64,000 bases of DNA. Source: Lepidurus packardi (Eukaryota > Arthropoda > Branchiopoda > Notostraca > Triopsidae). The notes beneath the pieces were generated by a model that saw only the letters and a list, made by a program, of their open reading frames with translations, searched no databases and was not told where the DNA came from. The DNA is taken from NCBI GenBank assembly GCA_023053545.1, contig JAKZAN010000005.1, positions 930,001-994,000 on the forward strand, written 5' to 3'. The translations under genes and the position numbers were made by a program. Positions 32,815-43,557 of this stretch are shown piece after piece; the stretch's first letter is position 1, and the number at the start of each line of letters is the position of its first letter.

Positions 32815-35800
32815 CACAGTATAAAGGTTTACACAGTATGGTAACAGGGGTATCTTCCAATGTTAAGGTTTTCTGACGACCTTCTCGGTCCCCAGAGTAA
32901 TATTCAGGTAAAAGGCCAGAAAATGAAAGGGTACATTCGCAAACCTCCCAGTGCAGTTCAAAAAAGGTCACGACGGTTTACAAAGCGCGTAATTTAAATC
33001 TATTGCTTTAAACTATGAAGCTTAAAATAAAAGATGAATGAACTAGGTCAAAGCACAACACGTATACACATTATAGACTCTTTCGCGTTACCCAGGTTGC
33101 ACCACGAGGAGGCAGTCTATTTTGCAACCCATACATAGGTGTTTTATAGTATACAGGTTTAACCCCATATACTATAAAATACCCATGTATATTAATGTCT
33201 ATATGTGTTGTTATGACTATTTATGTCTATATACGAGTTACCCATTACATTGGTACTTTACAACAATTCCTAAATGTTACTAACTTTTGCAAGTTTAGTA
33301 TTTTTCTTAATACGTTTAACTACGGCTCTTTCTGCTACAGCTACATTTTCTTCTTTAAGTGTATAGTAAATCCTAACTCGAACGAACAAATTAAAAAAAT
33401 AATCAACTGGAAAAGCTTCGCATGTCAATTCAGATAACCAAGCAGTTTAAGTTTAGCAACAATAACACTAACTATCCCTGGCTCACAAAAGGATTCCTGA
33501 TAAGTTTCCTGAAAAACGGACTCACACTTAAAAAGATATAACTGATAAACTGAATAAAGGCCTCGCTCGGGACTATTAATCTTCCACATGAAGGTCGCTT
33601 AATTTACGCCCTTTCCTCGGTGTACGTATGAGCGGATGCTGGGTTACACTGTACAGTACGATACTTGCAAAACTGACAATCATGGCGCTGAAAAATTTTA
33701 AGCAAAAATACCCAACAACGTAAACAAAACCCGTCTCCTCTAACTCGTCCGGATGCCACTCAACTTCTTCTCTTAGCGCCTCTGTTCCCTCGCGAAATTT
33801 GGCGTTTTCTTCAAAATCTTCTAAAGACAAAATCGGAACGGAAGACCGAGTCTGAAGAGCTCCTAGTAATTCACAATTACCTGAACTATTGTCAGACATC
33901 CGCTGAATCTTGGCTAACAAATTCTTCTTGTACAGGTTAAGGAATCGAAGTGGTGTAGGGTTGCAGGAAAGCCCACCGCTCGCTCTAATGCTACCAAACA
34001 AATGTTCTAAGTTGTCCTGGTTGAAGTTTCTTAAGCGGAGATTGTCAATTGTCATTGTTTTTATATAAATGCCTAACTAAACCTTGACAGCTTGACTCGA
34101 AAGCTTGACAGCATTAACCGATAACAGCCAGCCATTTACACATTTAATACGCTTCGTGACATTCTTACCAGCCTTAGAAATAGCTTTAATGGAACGCAGA
34201 AAGTTTGAAAGCTTCTGAAGTGTTATCCAGTGAGCGCTACTAAAAACAGTGGGGATGAAAATTGGACGTCGCAAAGCTTTGCGATCAACAGATGACAACC
34301 ATTAAAAATATCAAACAAACTGTCGAAATTTAAGAGGAACTCTGCGGTTTGAAGAGCTTGAACCGGTAGCTTGCTAAACCGAACTAAAGTTCGGATTCCT
34401 GCGGCAACAGTATGACTGCAAACCTGCGAAGCTAGTTTAACCTTCATCTTCAGAAAACTAGTTGTGTTAATATGCTGTAGAGTTAACATTCTAGCTAAAC
34501 GTAATTTTTGTTTACGATCTATTTCAAAAAATCTACGTAAGTGACCCCACTTTGCTACGTTAATTTTGCCCGAACCGAATACCATGTAATACTTAATGAG
34601 GTTGTTTCTGATACTTTTTAACAAGTGGGGTGCGTCAAAAGAAAAACTAACTAATCTTGAAGCAGAACGGGGTTTCTTCAACTGTACTCTTAACATTGAT
34701 ACTAATTTTTCGGCATGCGCAAGTTTTTTTGAAACAGCAGCACAATCGGCACGCAAACAAGATGCCTGGGGTAAGGTTGGGATTTTGGAAGTAGAAAAGT
34801 TACCATATTCAAATTCACTATACAATTCCAAACCATCTAAAGAGGCATGAAAACCGTCAAGATCGATAGTCTCGGGGTGAATGTCCCGAATACTACTAAT
34901 TTCTGGTGAAGCTGGGGAAACAAGCGTTGCTTTAGCGGGGTGAATGTCCGGAATACTATAAATTTCTTGGGAAACTGGAGAAAGAGACGTTTCTATAGAA
35001 CTCTGTTTTTGCGCGTAGTTGTGCTCAGCAGAAATGGATGTCGAAGCTAACTGGACTGTAAAATGACCTTCGGGTGGTTCGCAAACAGGAATAAATGGAT
35101 GTCGATAGCAAGAAGATTGCTTACAACTTCGAAAATGCTCTGAGCATATGCGTAAACCATTTTTTGGTAAAACTAATCTCTCTTTACCCATAACCTTTAA
35201 CCATAATTCTGAACAATTGTCATTCGGAATACGAAAAAACTTTGTTCCTGCTGGTTTTCTATAGGATGCGTTCTTACAAAAAGGAACACAACAAAGTACG
35301 CTAGGCATGTTTAATTAACTAGCTTAACTATTATTTTACACTAATATTACACTTAGCTAAAACTCACTTATAAACACACTCACTTATATTACACTTAGCT
35401 AAAACTTATATTACCGAAATGAAAACTTAATGAAAAAGTTTAATTTAATTAAACCGTAATTCGTCTTGAAAAAAAGAGAAATTACAGAGTCGTGTTAAGA
35501 AAACGGTAAAAATCTGCTTTGAAAGAAATTGCGAGTGAGCTCTGTGAAATTTGCAACAAACTGCACGGAAGCGCAATAGCAATTGCTGACGAGTTGATGA
35601 GACGACGCTATTTATATGAAATTAAAAACAGTAGAACGTAGCAAGTGCTTGTCTTTCTTTGCGGATTAGCAAGCAATGTGAAGTGAAAGATATTACCGTA
35701 AGACTTTAATACCAAGATCCAGAATAATCAATTCCGGGAGAAAAACTTTCAAAATCGCGCAATGCTAGTCGAATCTTACGTCAGCCCCAAACTCCCTCGA

Positions 35801-36030
35801 GACAAAGGTCACCAGTCCCCCGTTTTGTGAATGTTTTGTTCTCTTTTCGAACCCTTCTTGTAGTAGATTTGGAATGCCTACTTCTGGGGTAGGATGGGCA
35901 AGTCTGTGAATCCATCCCTCCTATGTTCCTTGTTACCCCCAAATCCTCTTGAGACCGAGAAAATCGTCTTAATCCCTTTACATTGGAAGATACCCCCTGT
36001 TACCATACTGTGTAAACCTTTATACTGTGG
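32815..36030 (-). mobile_element. P-superfamily transposon, near full length (3216 bp)
   Basis: The left terminus CACAGTATAAAGGTTTACAC matches the inverted right terminus exactly over the first 40 or so bases. Inverted similarity extends to the subterminal segment with tatcttccaatgt. Between them a THAP-domain transposase is encoded on the - strand. Sibling copies have 8-bp target duplications, the P-family value. For this copy the flanks (cagagggg and gggggagg) share only a G run, so its own duplication is unclear. It is nested in a LINE endonuclease reading frame. Confidence 0.92.
33576..35308 (-). pseudogene. P-element-like transposase with THAP domain (one frameshift, one nonsense)
   Basis: The ATG at 35308 starts a THAP zinc finger (CCVPFCKNASYRK ... 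ICSEHF, C2CH). A predicted coiled coil and the P-transposase core follow (SFDAPHLLKSIRNNL, KLASQVCSHTVAAGI, then RNFNQDNLEHLFGSIRASGG), as in Drosophila P and vertebrate THAP9. The frame changes once near 34298 (FDIFNG to SSVDRK). A TAG at 34077-34079 then interrupts the same frame before the QDNLEHLFG block. The final segment ends at 33576. With only two lesions the protein was functional recently. THAP binds subterminal DNA and the RNase H-like core catalyses GTP-dependent cut and paste. Confidence 0.9.
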
Positions 36031-36178
36031 GGGGAGGAGTCCTATTCTGGGTTAAAGAAGGTATTCAGTGGGAGAAAATCAATATCAAAAGATACAATAA
36101 CGGGGCCTTAGAATTTATAGGAATAAAAGTAGTGGAAAAAGGAAAGAAGCTTTATTTAGCTGGGCTATACCTCCCAGG
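36031..36178 (+). pseudogene. LINE ORF2 endonuclease continuation after the P-like element
   Basis: The frame GGVLFWVKEGIQWEKINIK followed by ALEFIGIKVVEKGKKLYLAG continues the endonuclease interrupted at 32814. It shows that the P-like element inserted into an existing LINE copy. Homology ends abruptly at about 36178, where an unrelated GACGT-rich segment begins. Confidence 0.85.
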
Positions 36179-36370
36179 TTGCACACTACGGTCGAAAAAT
36201 GGTTGAAATGACGTCGCCGACGTTGAAAGTTGTCGTCACTCTGCGACGTCAATGTCACTTGGAAATTGACGTCATCTTCCCTTTTCTCGGACATCGAATT
36301 TGACCGTCTACATTGACGTCGCTTGCAGGTTGAGGCGACGTCGCAAAGAGCCAACTTTCTGCGCCCCAGT
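36179..36370. other. Segment dense in GACGT/ACGTC motifs
   Basis: This approximately 190-bp insert contains at least eight ACGTC or GACGT cores, several as palindromic TGACGTCA-like sites, in both orientations. It interrupts the LINE endonuclease. It may be a small MITE. No coding frame of note is present. Confidence 0.5.
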
Positions 36371-38181
36371 TAGGTCAAATATCTGGTCCTGGGAGGGTTT
36401 CTATTTGGTGACTCCAGATTCATACTTAAAGCCGATGTTTTCTGAAATGGGCATTCTTTAATAAAATATATGTTGAACTGCTGTTTAAATTTAAGAGGGA
36501 TATTTAGAAGAATTCTCGTGGTCGCCCTTGCGTATCCCTTTATTCTCGTGGTCGCCCTTGCGTATCCCTTTATTTTGGTCGAGTCATGCGTAACAATTGA
36601 CAATTAAATCTTATAGAAGTTTTTATTAATACATGACATAAAACTAACTTGTCTGTTCCGTTTATTTTCATTGCATGTATATAATAACAAAACGACAGGC
36701 GAGCTGTCAACTACGCTATGCAAGTAGGATGGCTGAAACGTCTAAAGACGAGTCTGGGTACATTCTGCGTGGTATGGCCGTTGGCCTGAAACGTCTAATA
36801 TTTTTGTCTACGTGAGTAGGTTGTACAGGATGTACACGGTAGATGGCAATGACGTTAGTTGAAATTGGTATGAAGCGGGAATTGAAGAACAAACAGGAGC
36901 AGGAGCTTGTGACGCAAGGTAAGGGAAGTAGTTACCCATAACTATAACTGCCATATCACAATACGTGCTCCTTGTCGAAACCCTTCTGCTCAGTCTCGTA
37001 CTTAACTTGTAAAATTCGTTGCAGTGTATTGTTTACAACTAACTGAACGTTATCTTCATTTGGGCTTAAACATACAATTCAGGGAGGTACAGTATTTGTT
37101 TCTTAAGAAAAATAACAGCAAAGCGTTAAGTTTACGCAACTTAACACAATTTATTTCTTATTAATTAGGAAACATGGTGAAAGGTACATTGAAGGCAGAG
37201 GGAAGTATTTTACATGGCGAAACGTACACTGAAGGCACCAGGGAAGTATTAGAATTTTAAGCTGATACCTGGATTGACTCGCGCTATGAAGATGCTTCCG
37301 CCTTCTGATATTCCAGAGACGCTTCTCCTTCATGTCAACGTGGATGGCCTACCGATGGCGAAAAGCTCAAGTCACTGTTTTTGGCCCATTTTATTGAAGG
37401 TTACAAGAATCACGAACTAATCATGAATCACGAACTAATCATGCTAAAGTGGTTAGTCTTACACGAAAAAAGAGGATCAATTGAAGGTTAAGATTATCCG
37501 GAGCCAGGAAAGGCTGTCGAGGTCTTTGAAGGTTATTTGAAAGAAATAATACCTAAATAAATATATACATTTGTATTGATTAATATATGACGATCACCTA
37601 CAGCCTTACCTTCCATTATCTACAAGTTTGCAAGATTATTTTGTACTTCTCTGTATGTATTTGAAAACATGATAAAAAATTATTACCTAGTTCACAAGTC
37701 AAAATCATTCAATTCAAATCATTCAAAATCATTCATTTGTATACAAAATGATTACAAGGCCATGCGTTAACTTCAAGTTATTTGTATCAAAAGCTCACAC
37801 ATACAATATACATTTTCAAATGATCCTTACAGTCCTGAACGAAGGGTCGGTCTTTGATCAGAACTGATCATCAGTCAAGGATCAGTTCCGCCCAAAAGAG
37901 CTTTTTCGGGAAGCTTCAGAATACTTAGGTCGTTTAGGACAACGGCTTCGAGTGCATTTTGCATAGTTTTTCCTTTGGAATCCTTTGAAGCACTTAAGTT
38001 ACTTGAACGCCTTGCAATTTACTTGATTTACTCGCTCCAGCCATGCTTGCATTGTATACAAAACATGGGTCGTAGTACAAAGTGAATGATGAACGGCAAA
38101 TAGCGGAGCACTAGTCAGGCCTAAGCGTAGCACTTTCTCAACCAAACAAGAAACGCCCCGGCGTGGAAAACATTGGACGTT
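36371..38181. other. Unassigned intergenic DNA with local tandem duplications
   Basis: No gene was recognised. Local repeats include the 31-bp segment at 36514-36574 that starts attctcgtggtcgcccttgc (twice in tandem), the pair around 37170 and 37210 (acatggtgaaaggtacattg), and cacgaactaatcatg twice near 37411-37441. A 34-bp segment at about 36748-36782 recurs near 50318. Confidence 0.6.
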
Positions 38182-38798
38182 TAGGGATTCATCTTTATTA
38201 TTTGAGAACCAATAATCACATAAAGACCTGTTCTCTTTTCACTTAACCTAACTTCATCAACTGAACGAACCCACAACCTTCCCCCCTCTGACGATAGATA
38301 CATAGAATTACCCATAGAATTACTAACAAGATCCCTTACTTATAATAAATTTATTTTCCTAGCAGCTATATTAAGAGGGGTTGTTGGGGGTTTAGGGGGG
38401 ATTAATTTAAACCTCTTACGTTCGATAATAGCATTCTCATCAATTAATCATATGGGTTGATTACTACTTGCCTCCCAAATTAACAATTCAGTTATGTGAA
38501 TCTACTTTTTTGTCTATGTGATTGTTCTATTCTCTGTGACTCAACTGTTTAATTTATACCAACTAATCTCTTTAATTCAAATTAACTCCAACCACTGTTT
38601 AAACTTTATGATTAAATTACTACTATCCTTAATATGCTCTCCCTAGGGGGATTACGCCCTTTTTTAGGATTTATACCAAATTGACTTATCATCAAAAATA
38701 CTAGTACTTCAATAATAATTTTTAGATTAATAATTTTAATTGTCTCCACTTTGTTCACTCTTTATTATTATTTACGAGTTTCATTTAACAGAAATCTT
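38182..38798 (+). pseudogene. NUMT: cox1 3' end joined to nd2
   Basis: With the invertebrate mitochondrial code, 38182-38310 encodes the cox1 C-terminus (PPSDDRYMELPM). The sequence then passes directly into nd2 (AFSSINHMGWLLLASQ at about 38430-38470, RPFLGFMPNWLI at about 38655-38690). In arthropod mitochondria nd2 precedes cox1, so the order cox1-end then nd2 is not the standard junction. The copy is degraded by indels and is interrupted at 38799 by LINE sequence. Confidence 0.85.
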
Positions 38799-41527
38799 TT
38801 TTTTTTTTTTTTTTTTTTCCGTGTATTTGTAGCGTGAGCTAATGCTCGTTGCTGACTTAGGGTTTACAGTGACACAAACAACTTGATGGCTTCACATAGT
38901 GTACCAGTTGGTCTTCGTACGAATGCCAACTTAAGTTAGGAAGATATTCTTAAGCTAATTGCTCTTTAGGATGTTGAGTGCCTCTGTTGCAAAGATATGA
39001 GTCGCGGGGAAAACTGTTGTATTCGTCAGAATATTGTCCGGATTAAAGTGTAGTCTTTTTCTTGAAAGATGTCTGCGCAGCAGTGCTCGTTGTCTGTTGA
39101 GTAGTCTGCAGTGGAAAAAAACATGTATAAGGTCTTGTTTTGAAAGTCCGTTGCAGGTGCAGGTCGTCTCGTCGGTCTTTCTTATTCTGTGGAGGTAAGT
39201 CTTAGTCGGGAAATGGGCAGTTCTTAATTTTATGAGTGTCGATATTGTCTTTCTGTCTAGTTTGAGTTTACAAATTGGTTTTAAGGTCGGGGTAACATGT
39301 AAGTCTCTGAGTGTTGATGATGCGTCAGACCATTTCTTTTGCCATTTTTGAAGAATGATGAGGTTCATCGCAGCCTTTTTGTTCATGGATTTGTCCGATA
39401 TGGGGTAAGTATTCTTGTAAGATATCATTCTCTGGGAGCAAGTGTTATACCTTCCGTGTTTTGGTTTCGTAATTGGTCCGTCCGGTAGTTTCTGGGCGAA
39501 TCGTAGGAGCGTTTTCAGCGTGAGAAGATCTAAAGGAGGGATACCCGCTTCTACTTCGAGGGATGCAGTAGGGGTGGTTTTTAGGGCGCCGGTGATGAGT
39601 AAGAGCGCTTGCCTGTGTAGCGCTCGCACAGGGAGTAGGTTCTGCAGATTCGCATTCGCCAAGGCAGGTAACCCATATAATATTCTTGAGTACAGTGTGC
39701 TCTTGACTATAGTTGTTAGTTGATCTATTCTTATGGAGGGGATGAATTGCACTAGTTTTCTTAATTTGAAGATGGTGTGGCTGCCCTTGGAAGCGAGAAG
39801 ACTTGCGTGGGCTGACCAGTCGAGCCTTGAATCATATTGTAGGCCTAGGTACCGTACACTGTTTTTTGCGTGGATAATTTCTTCTCCCCACTCCAGAGGA
39901 ACGGGGTCTTGGAAACGTTTTCGGGAGAAATGTATAAGCTCTGTTTTGGATTTGGCGAAGTTTAGGCTCAGTCTTTTCCCCCATTTTTCTAGCGATATTA
40001 GTGCATTTTGTAATCGGCCAATATTTATATTTTCGGAAGAGTTTAAACTCTTTAATTCAAATTAACTCCAACCACTGTTTAAACTTTATGATTAAATTAC
40101 TACTATCCTTAATATGCTCTCCCTAGGGGGATTACGCCCTTTTTTAGGATTTATACCAAATTGACTTATCATCAAAAATACTAGTACTTCAATAATAATT
40201 TTTAGATTAATAATTTTAATTGTCTCCACTTTGTTCACTCTTTATTATTATTTACGAGTTTCATTTAACAGAGATCTTTTTTTTTTTTTTTTTTTTTTCC
40301 GTGTATTTGTAGCGTGAGCTAATGCTCGTTGCTGACTTAGGGTTTACAGTGACACAAACAACTTGATGGCTTCACATAGTGTACCAGTTGGTCTTCGTAC
40401 GAATGCCAACTTAAGTTAGGAAGATATTCTTAAGCTAATTGCTCTTTAGGATGTTGAGTGCCTCTGTTGCAAAGATATGAGTCGCGGGGAAAACTGTTGT
40501 ATTCGTCAGAATATTGTCCGGATTAAAGTGTAGTCTTTTTCTTGAAAGATGTCTGCGCAGCAGTGCTCGTTGTCTGTTGAGTAGTCTGCAGTGGAAAAAA
40601 ACATGTATAAGGTCTTGTTTTGAAAGTCCGTTGCAGGTGCAGGTCGTCTCGTCGGTCTTTCTTATTCTGTGGAGGTAAGTCTTAGTCGGGAAATGGGCAG
40701 TTCTTAATTTTATGAGTGTCGATATTGTCTTTCTGTCTAGTTTGAGTTTACAAATTGGTTTTAAGGTCGGGGTAACATGTAAGTCTCTGAGTGTTGATGA
40801 TGCGTCAGACCATTTCTTTTGCCATTTTTGAAGAATGATGAGGTTCATCGCAGCCTTTTTGTTCATGGATTTGTCCGATATGGGGTAAGTATTCTTGTAA
40901 GATATCATTCTCTGGGAGCAAGTGTTATACCTTCCGTGTTTTGGTTTCGTAATTGGTCCGTCCGGTAGTTTCTGGGCGAATCGTAGGAGCGTTTTCAGCG
41001 TGAGAAGATCTAAAGGAGGGATACCCGCTTCTACTTCGAGGGATGCAGTAGGGGTGGTTTTTAGGGCGCCGGTGATGAGTAAGAGCGCTTGCCTGTGTAG
41101 CGCTCGCACAGGGAGTAGGTTCTGCAGATTCGCATTCGCCAAGGCAGGTAACCCATATAATATTCTTGAGTACAGTGTGCTCTTGACTATAGTTGTTAGT
41201 TGATCTATTCTTATGGAGGGGATGAATTGCACTAGTTTTCTTAATTTGAAGATGGTGTGGCTGCCCTTGGAAGCGAGAAGACTTGCGTGGGCTGACCAGT
41301 CGAGCCTTGAATCATATTGTAGGCCTAGGTACCGTACACTGTTTTTTGCGTGGATAATTTCTTCTCCCCACTCCAGAGGAACGGGGTCTTGGAAACGTTT
41401 TCGGGAGAAATGTATAAGCTCTGTTTTGGATTTGGCGAAGTTTAGGCTCAGTCTTTTCCCCCATTTTTCTAGCGATATTAGTGCATTTTGTAATCGGCCA
41501 ATATTTATATTTTCGGAAGAGCTCGTG
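38568..41527. repeat. 1.48-kb tandem duplication of NUMT plus LINE 3' end
   Basis: The interval 38568-40041 recurs at 40048-41521 with an offset of 1480 bp. Each copy consists of about 230 bp of nd2 NUMT, the poly-T, and the last 1.24 kb of the LINE. A short filler (tttaaac) marks the junction at about 40042-40047. The copies are almost identical (cagaaatc in copy 1 against cagagatc in copy 2 beside the poly-T), so duplication followed LINE insertion and was recent. Confidence 0.93.
38799..40041 (-). pseudogene. Duplicated 3' fragment of LINE ORF2
   Basis: This holds the 3' UTR, poly-A tract and the last approximately 360 codons of ORF2, including the whole 265-codon frame 38955-39752. The protein matches the C-terminus of the 40435-43557 ORF2 exactly over that stretch. 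It lacks the catalytic RT motifs and all upstream parts, and exists because of the tandem duplication rather than an independent insertion. Confidence 0.92.
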
Positions 41528-43557
41528 GTTGCTAATAGGATATCATCCGCAAAGCCCGTTGATAGGGAGTTCTTGGCTTTAACTAACGAGAGAGCTCCAT
41601 CGACGTATATAGTGAACAGTACAGGTGAAAGGGGTGACCCTTGAGGCACCCCTTTTTCTATGCCAAAAGCTTCGCTCCTATTGTGTCCGTTAGCGATGAA
41701 GCCGCGTCTGTTAACCAGAAAACTCTTAATCCAGTTTACTAGGTAAGCTGGTATCTTTTTCTTTTCCGCTTCCCGGCAGAGTTTTCCGTGATTTACGTTA
41801 TTGAATGCGCCTTCGATATCCAGTAACAGAACTGAGGTTACTTTGCCGTTGTCAAAGCCGGAAAGCACTTTGTCTGACAATTGCAGCATCGCGTTTGTCG
41901 TTGACCTGTTTGGTCGGAAACCCCATTGGTTGTTAGACAGGGCTTTATGACTCTCTAACATTTCCGACAATTTGGCTGCGATTGCTTTTTCAAGGACTTT
42001 GCCTAGACAGGGCAAGAGGGCAATCGGGCGAAAGTTTTTAAAGCTAGAGTAGTCAGCCTTATTTGGCTTTGGAAGAGCTAATATTTTTGCTGTTTTCCAT
42101 GCAGTGGGGAAGTGACATAGTCTGAGGCTAGAATTAAAGATGTCCATAGTGGTCCTTTTTATTGTTTGCCACGTCTTTTTAATTAGGATTGGTTGTATGC
42201 AGTCAATTCCAGGCGCTTTCATATTCGGTAAGGAGTGAACTATTTGTTCCAATTCTTCTAAAGTCACAGTTGGTAAGTCTTTTTGTCTAGTCTTTTGTGG
42301 GTGTGTGCGTCTTGTTTGTTTATGTTGGTTTACAGTGGAGGGAGGGAAGCTTTTAAAATCGAGAAGTTTAGCAGCAAGGTAATTAAGCTTCGAGATTTCA
42401 TTGGCAAAAGGTTTACGATTGTCGTCCAGAAGTTGGTCTAGGGAGAGAGAATTTCTTGATTCACGAAATTTTCTTTCCAGGTTCCATAACACTCGAGAAT
42501 CTGAAGTGTCTAATTTTCGCTTCCAGTATTCTTCCTTGGTGATGCGTACTTTTGTCGTATAGCTATTTCTAGCATCTTTCCACTTGCGTTCGTTAAGCGA
42601 GCTTGGGAAGACACGGTAAGCCCTGAGTGATTTTGCTACATCCTTTCGAAGTAGATTGAGCTGGTTATTCCACCACGGGTTTTTTCGATTCGTAATGTTT
42701 CTTTTGGGTATGTGTACCTGGGCGCAGTTGTAGAGAGCTTCAGTTAAAAGGTTAACTGCGGTGTCGAGTTTTTCCACTGTATCTATGTCGGACAGTGCCT
42801 CCTTTATCCTCTGTAGTGTTAGTTCCAGGTCCGCATTTAGTTTTGGCCAGTTTGTTTTGTTGTAGTTCCATATTTCCTGTTTAGGTTTTTCGATTCGAAT
42901 ATCGATGTACAAGCGGATGGCTTCGTGATCTGATAGGTTTGGGAAAAAAGTTTTGTCGATAATTTGCAGGTCTATTAAAAAAGCAATATTTGGAGAGGCA
43001 AAGGCCAAATCGAGAGTTGAAAAGTCTCCTCTTTCATTGTTAAAGGTGCAGACATTCCAACTATTGAGCAGAATTAATTTTTTTTCGGTAATAAAATCGA
43101 AAAGTTGTCTTCCAGGTTTATCTGCTGGTTTGTTCTCCCAGTGCCAATGATGGGCGTTGAAGTCTCCGCAGAGAATTACGTTCTGGGAAGATGAAGGTAG
43201 TTCTCTCCAGATTTCGGTCATAAGCTCCGCAAGGTCCTCAGTATGTCTTCTGTACACAATGATTAGGAATATGGGTGTAAATGCTTTTGGGGCTATTTTT
43301 ATAATCGAATATAAGTCTGTTACGGTAACTACAGAAACGTTAGGTGTTCTGCATCTTTTGAAGCATATAACACCTTTATAATCACTCTGGGATTCGAATG
43401 AGGTGAAGTGATGAAAAAGGGGAGTCGAGGGATTAGATGGGGGTTCGATTATGGCTATAATGTCAGCGTTAAAGTCGTTAGCTTCTCTTAGCGTTTCTGA
43501 CAGCTGAGCATTGCTTTTCCTTATGTTATGGAAGATTATTTTTATTCCGTCTGTCAA
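40435..43557 (-). CDS. LINE ORF2: AP-type endonuclease and reverse transcriptase (about 1040 aa)
   Basis: The N-terminal exonuclease-endonuclease-phosphatase domain has CGDFNAHHWHW and the terminal SDHEAIRL. The RT follows with FRPIALLPCLGKVLE, WGFRPNRSTTNAMLQL, LLDIEGAFNNVNH, GVPQGSPLSPVLF and the catalytic GFADDILL. The C-terminus has a Cys/His motif (CTCNGLSKQDLIHVFFHC), and no RNase H domain is present, which suggests a Jockey-like organisation. The first codon after the overlap with ORF1 is TTG (sequence TATTGACAG), so initiation is probably by termination-reinitiation or frameshifting. No stop codons interrupt the frame. Confidence 0.94.
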   Translation of the reverse strand: MTDGIKIIFHNIRKSNAQLSETLREANDFNADIIAIIEPPSNPSTPLFHHFTSFESQSDYKGVICFKRCRTPNVSVVTVTDLYSIIKIAPKAFTPIFLIIVYRRHTEDLAELMTEIWRELPSSSQNVILCGDFNAHHWHWENKPADKPGRQLFDFITEKKLILLNSWNVCTFNNERGDFSTLDLAFASPNIAFLIDLQIIDKTFFPNLSDHEAIRLYIDIRIEKPKQEIWNYNKTNWPKLNADLELTLQRIKEALSDIDTVEKLDTAVNLLTEALYNCAQVHIPKRNITNRKNPWWNNQLNLLRKDVAKSLRAYRVFPSSLNERKWKDARNSYTTKVRITKEEYWKRKLDTSDSRVLWNLERKFRESRNSLSLDQLLDDNRKPFANEISKLNYLAAKLLDFKSFPPSTVNQHKQTRRTHPQKTRQKDLPTVTLEELEQIVHSLPNMKAPGIDCIQPILIKKTWQTIKRTTMDIFNSSLRLCHFPTAWKTAKILALPKPNKADYSSFKNFRPIALLPCLGKVLEKAIAAKLSEMLESHKALSNNQWGFRPNRSTTNAMLQLSDKVLSGFDNGKVTSVLLLDIEGAFNNVNHGKLCREAEKKKIPAYLVNWIKSFLVNRRGFIANGHNRSEAFGIEKGVPQGSPLSPVLFTIYVDGALSLVKAKNSLSTGFADDILLATTSSSENINIGRLQNALISLEKWGKRLSLNFAKSKTELIHFSRKRFQDPVPLEWGEEIIHAKNSVRYLGLQYDSRLDWSAHASLLASKGSHTIFKLRKLVQFIPSIRIDQLTTIVKSTLYSRILYGLPALANANLQNLLPVRALHRQALLLITGALKTTPTASLEVEAGIPPLDLLTLKTLLRFAQKLPDGPITKPKHGRYNTCSQRMISYKNTYPISDKSMNKKAAMNLIILQKWQKKWSDASSTLRDLHVTPTLKPICKLKLDRKTISTLIKLRTAHFPTKTYLHRIRKTDETTCTCNGLSKQDLIHVFFHCRLLNRQRALLRRHLSRKRLHFNPDNILTNTTVFPATHIFATEALNILKSN

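Noticed and set aside
38300-38800. Active mitochondrial contig
   Set aside because: The sequence is continuous with nuclear LINEs, and cox1 carries frameshifts and poly-G expansion.
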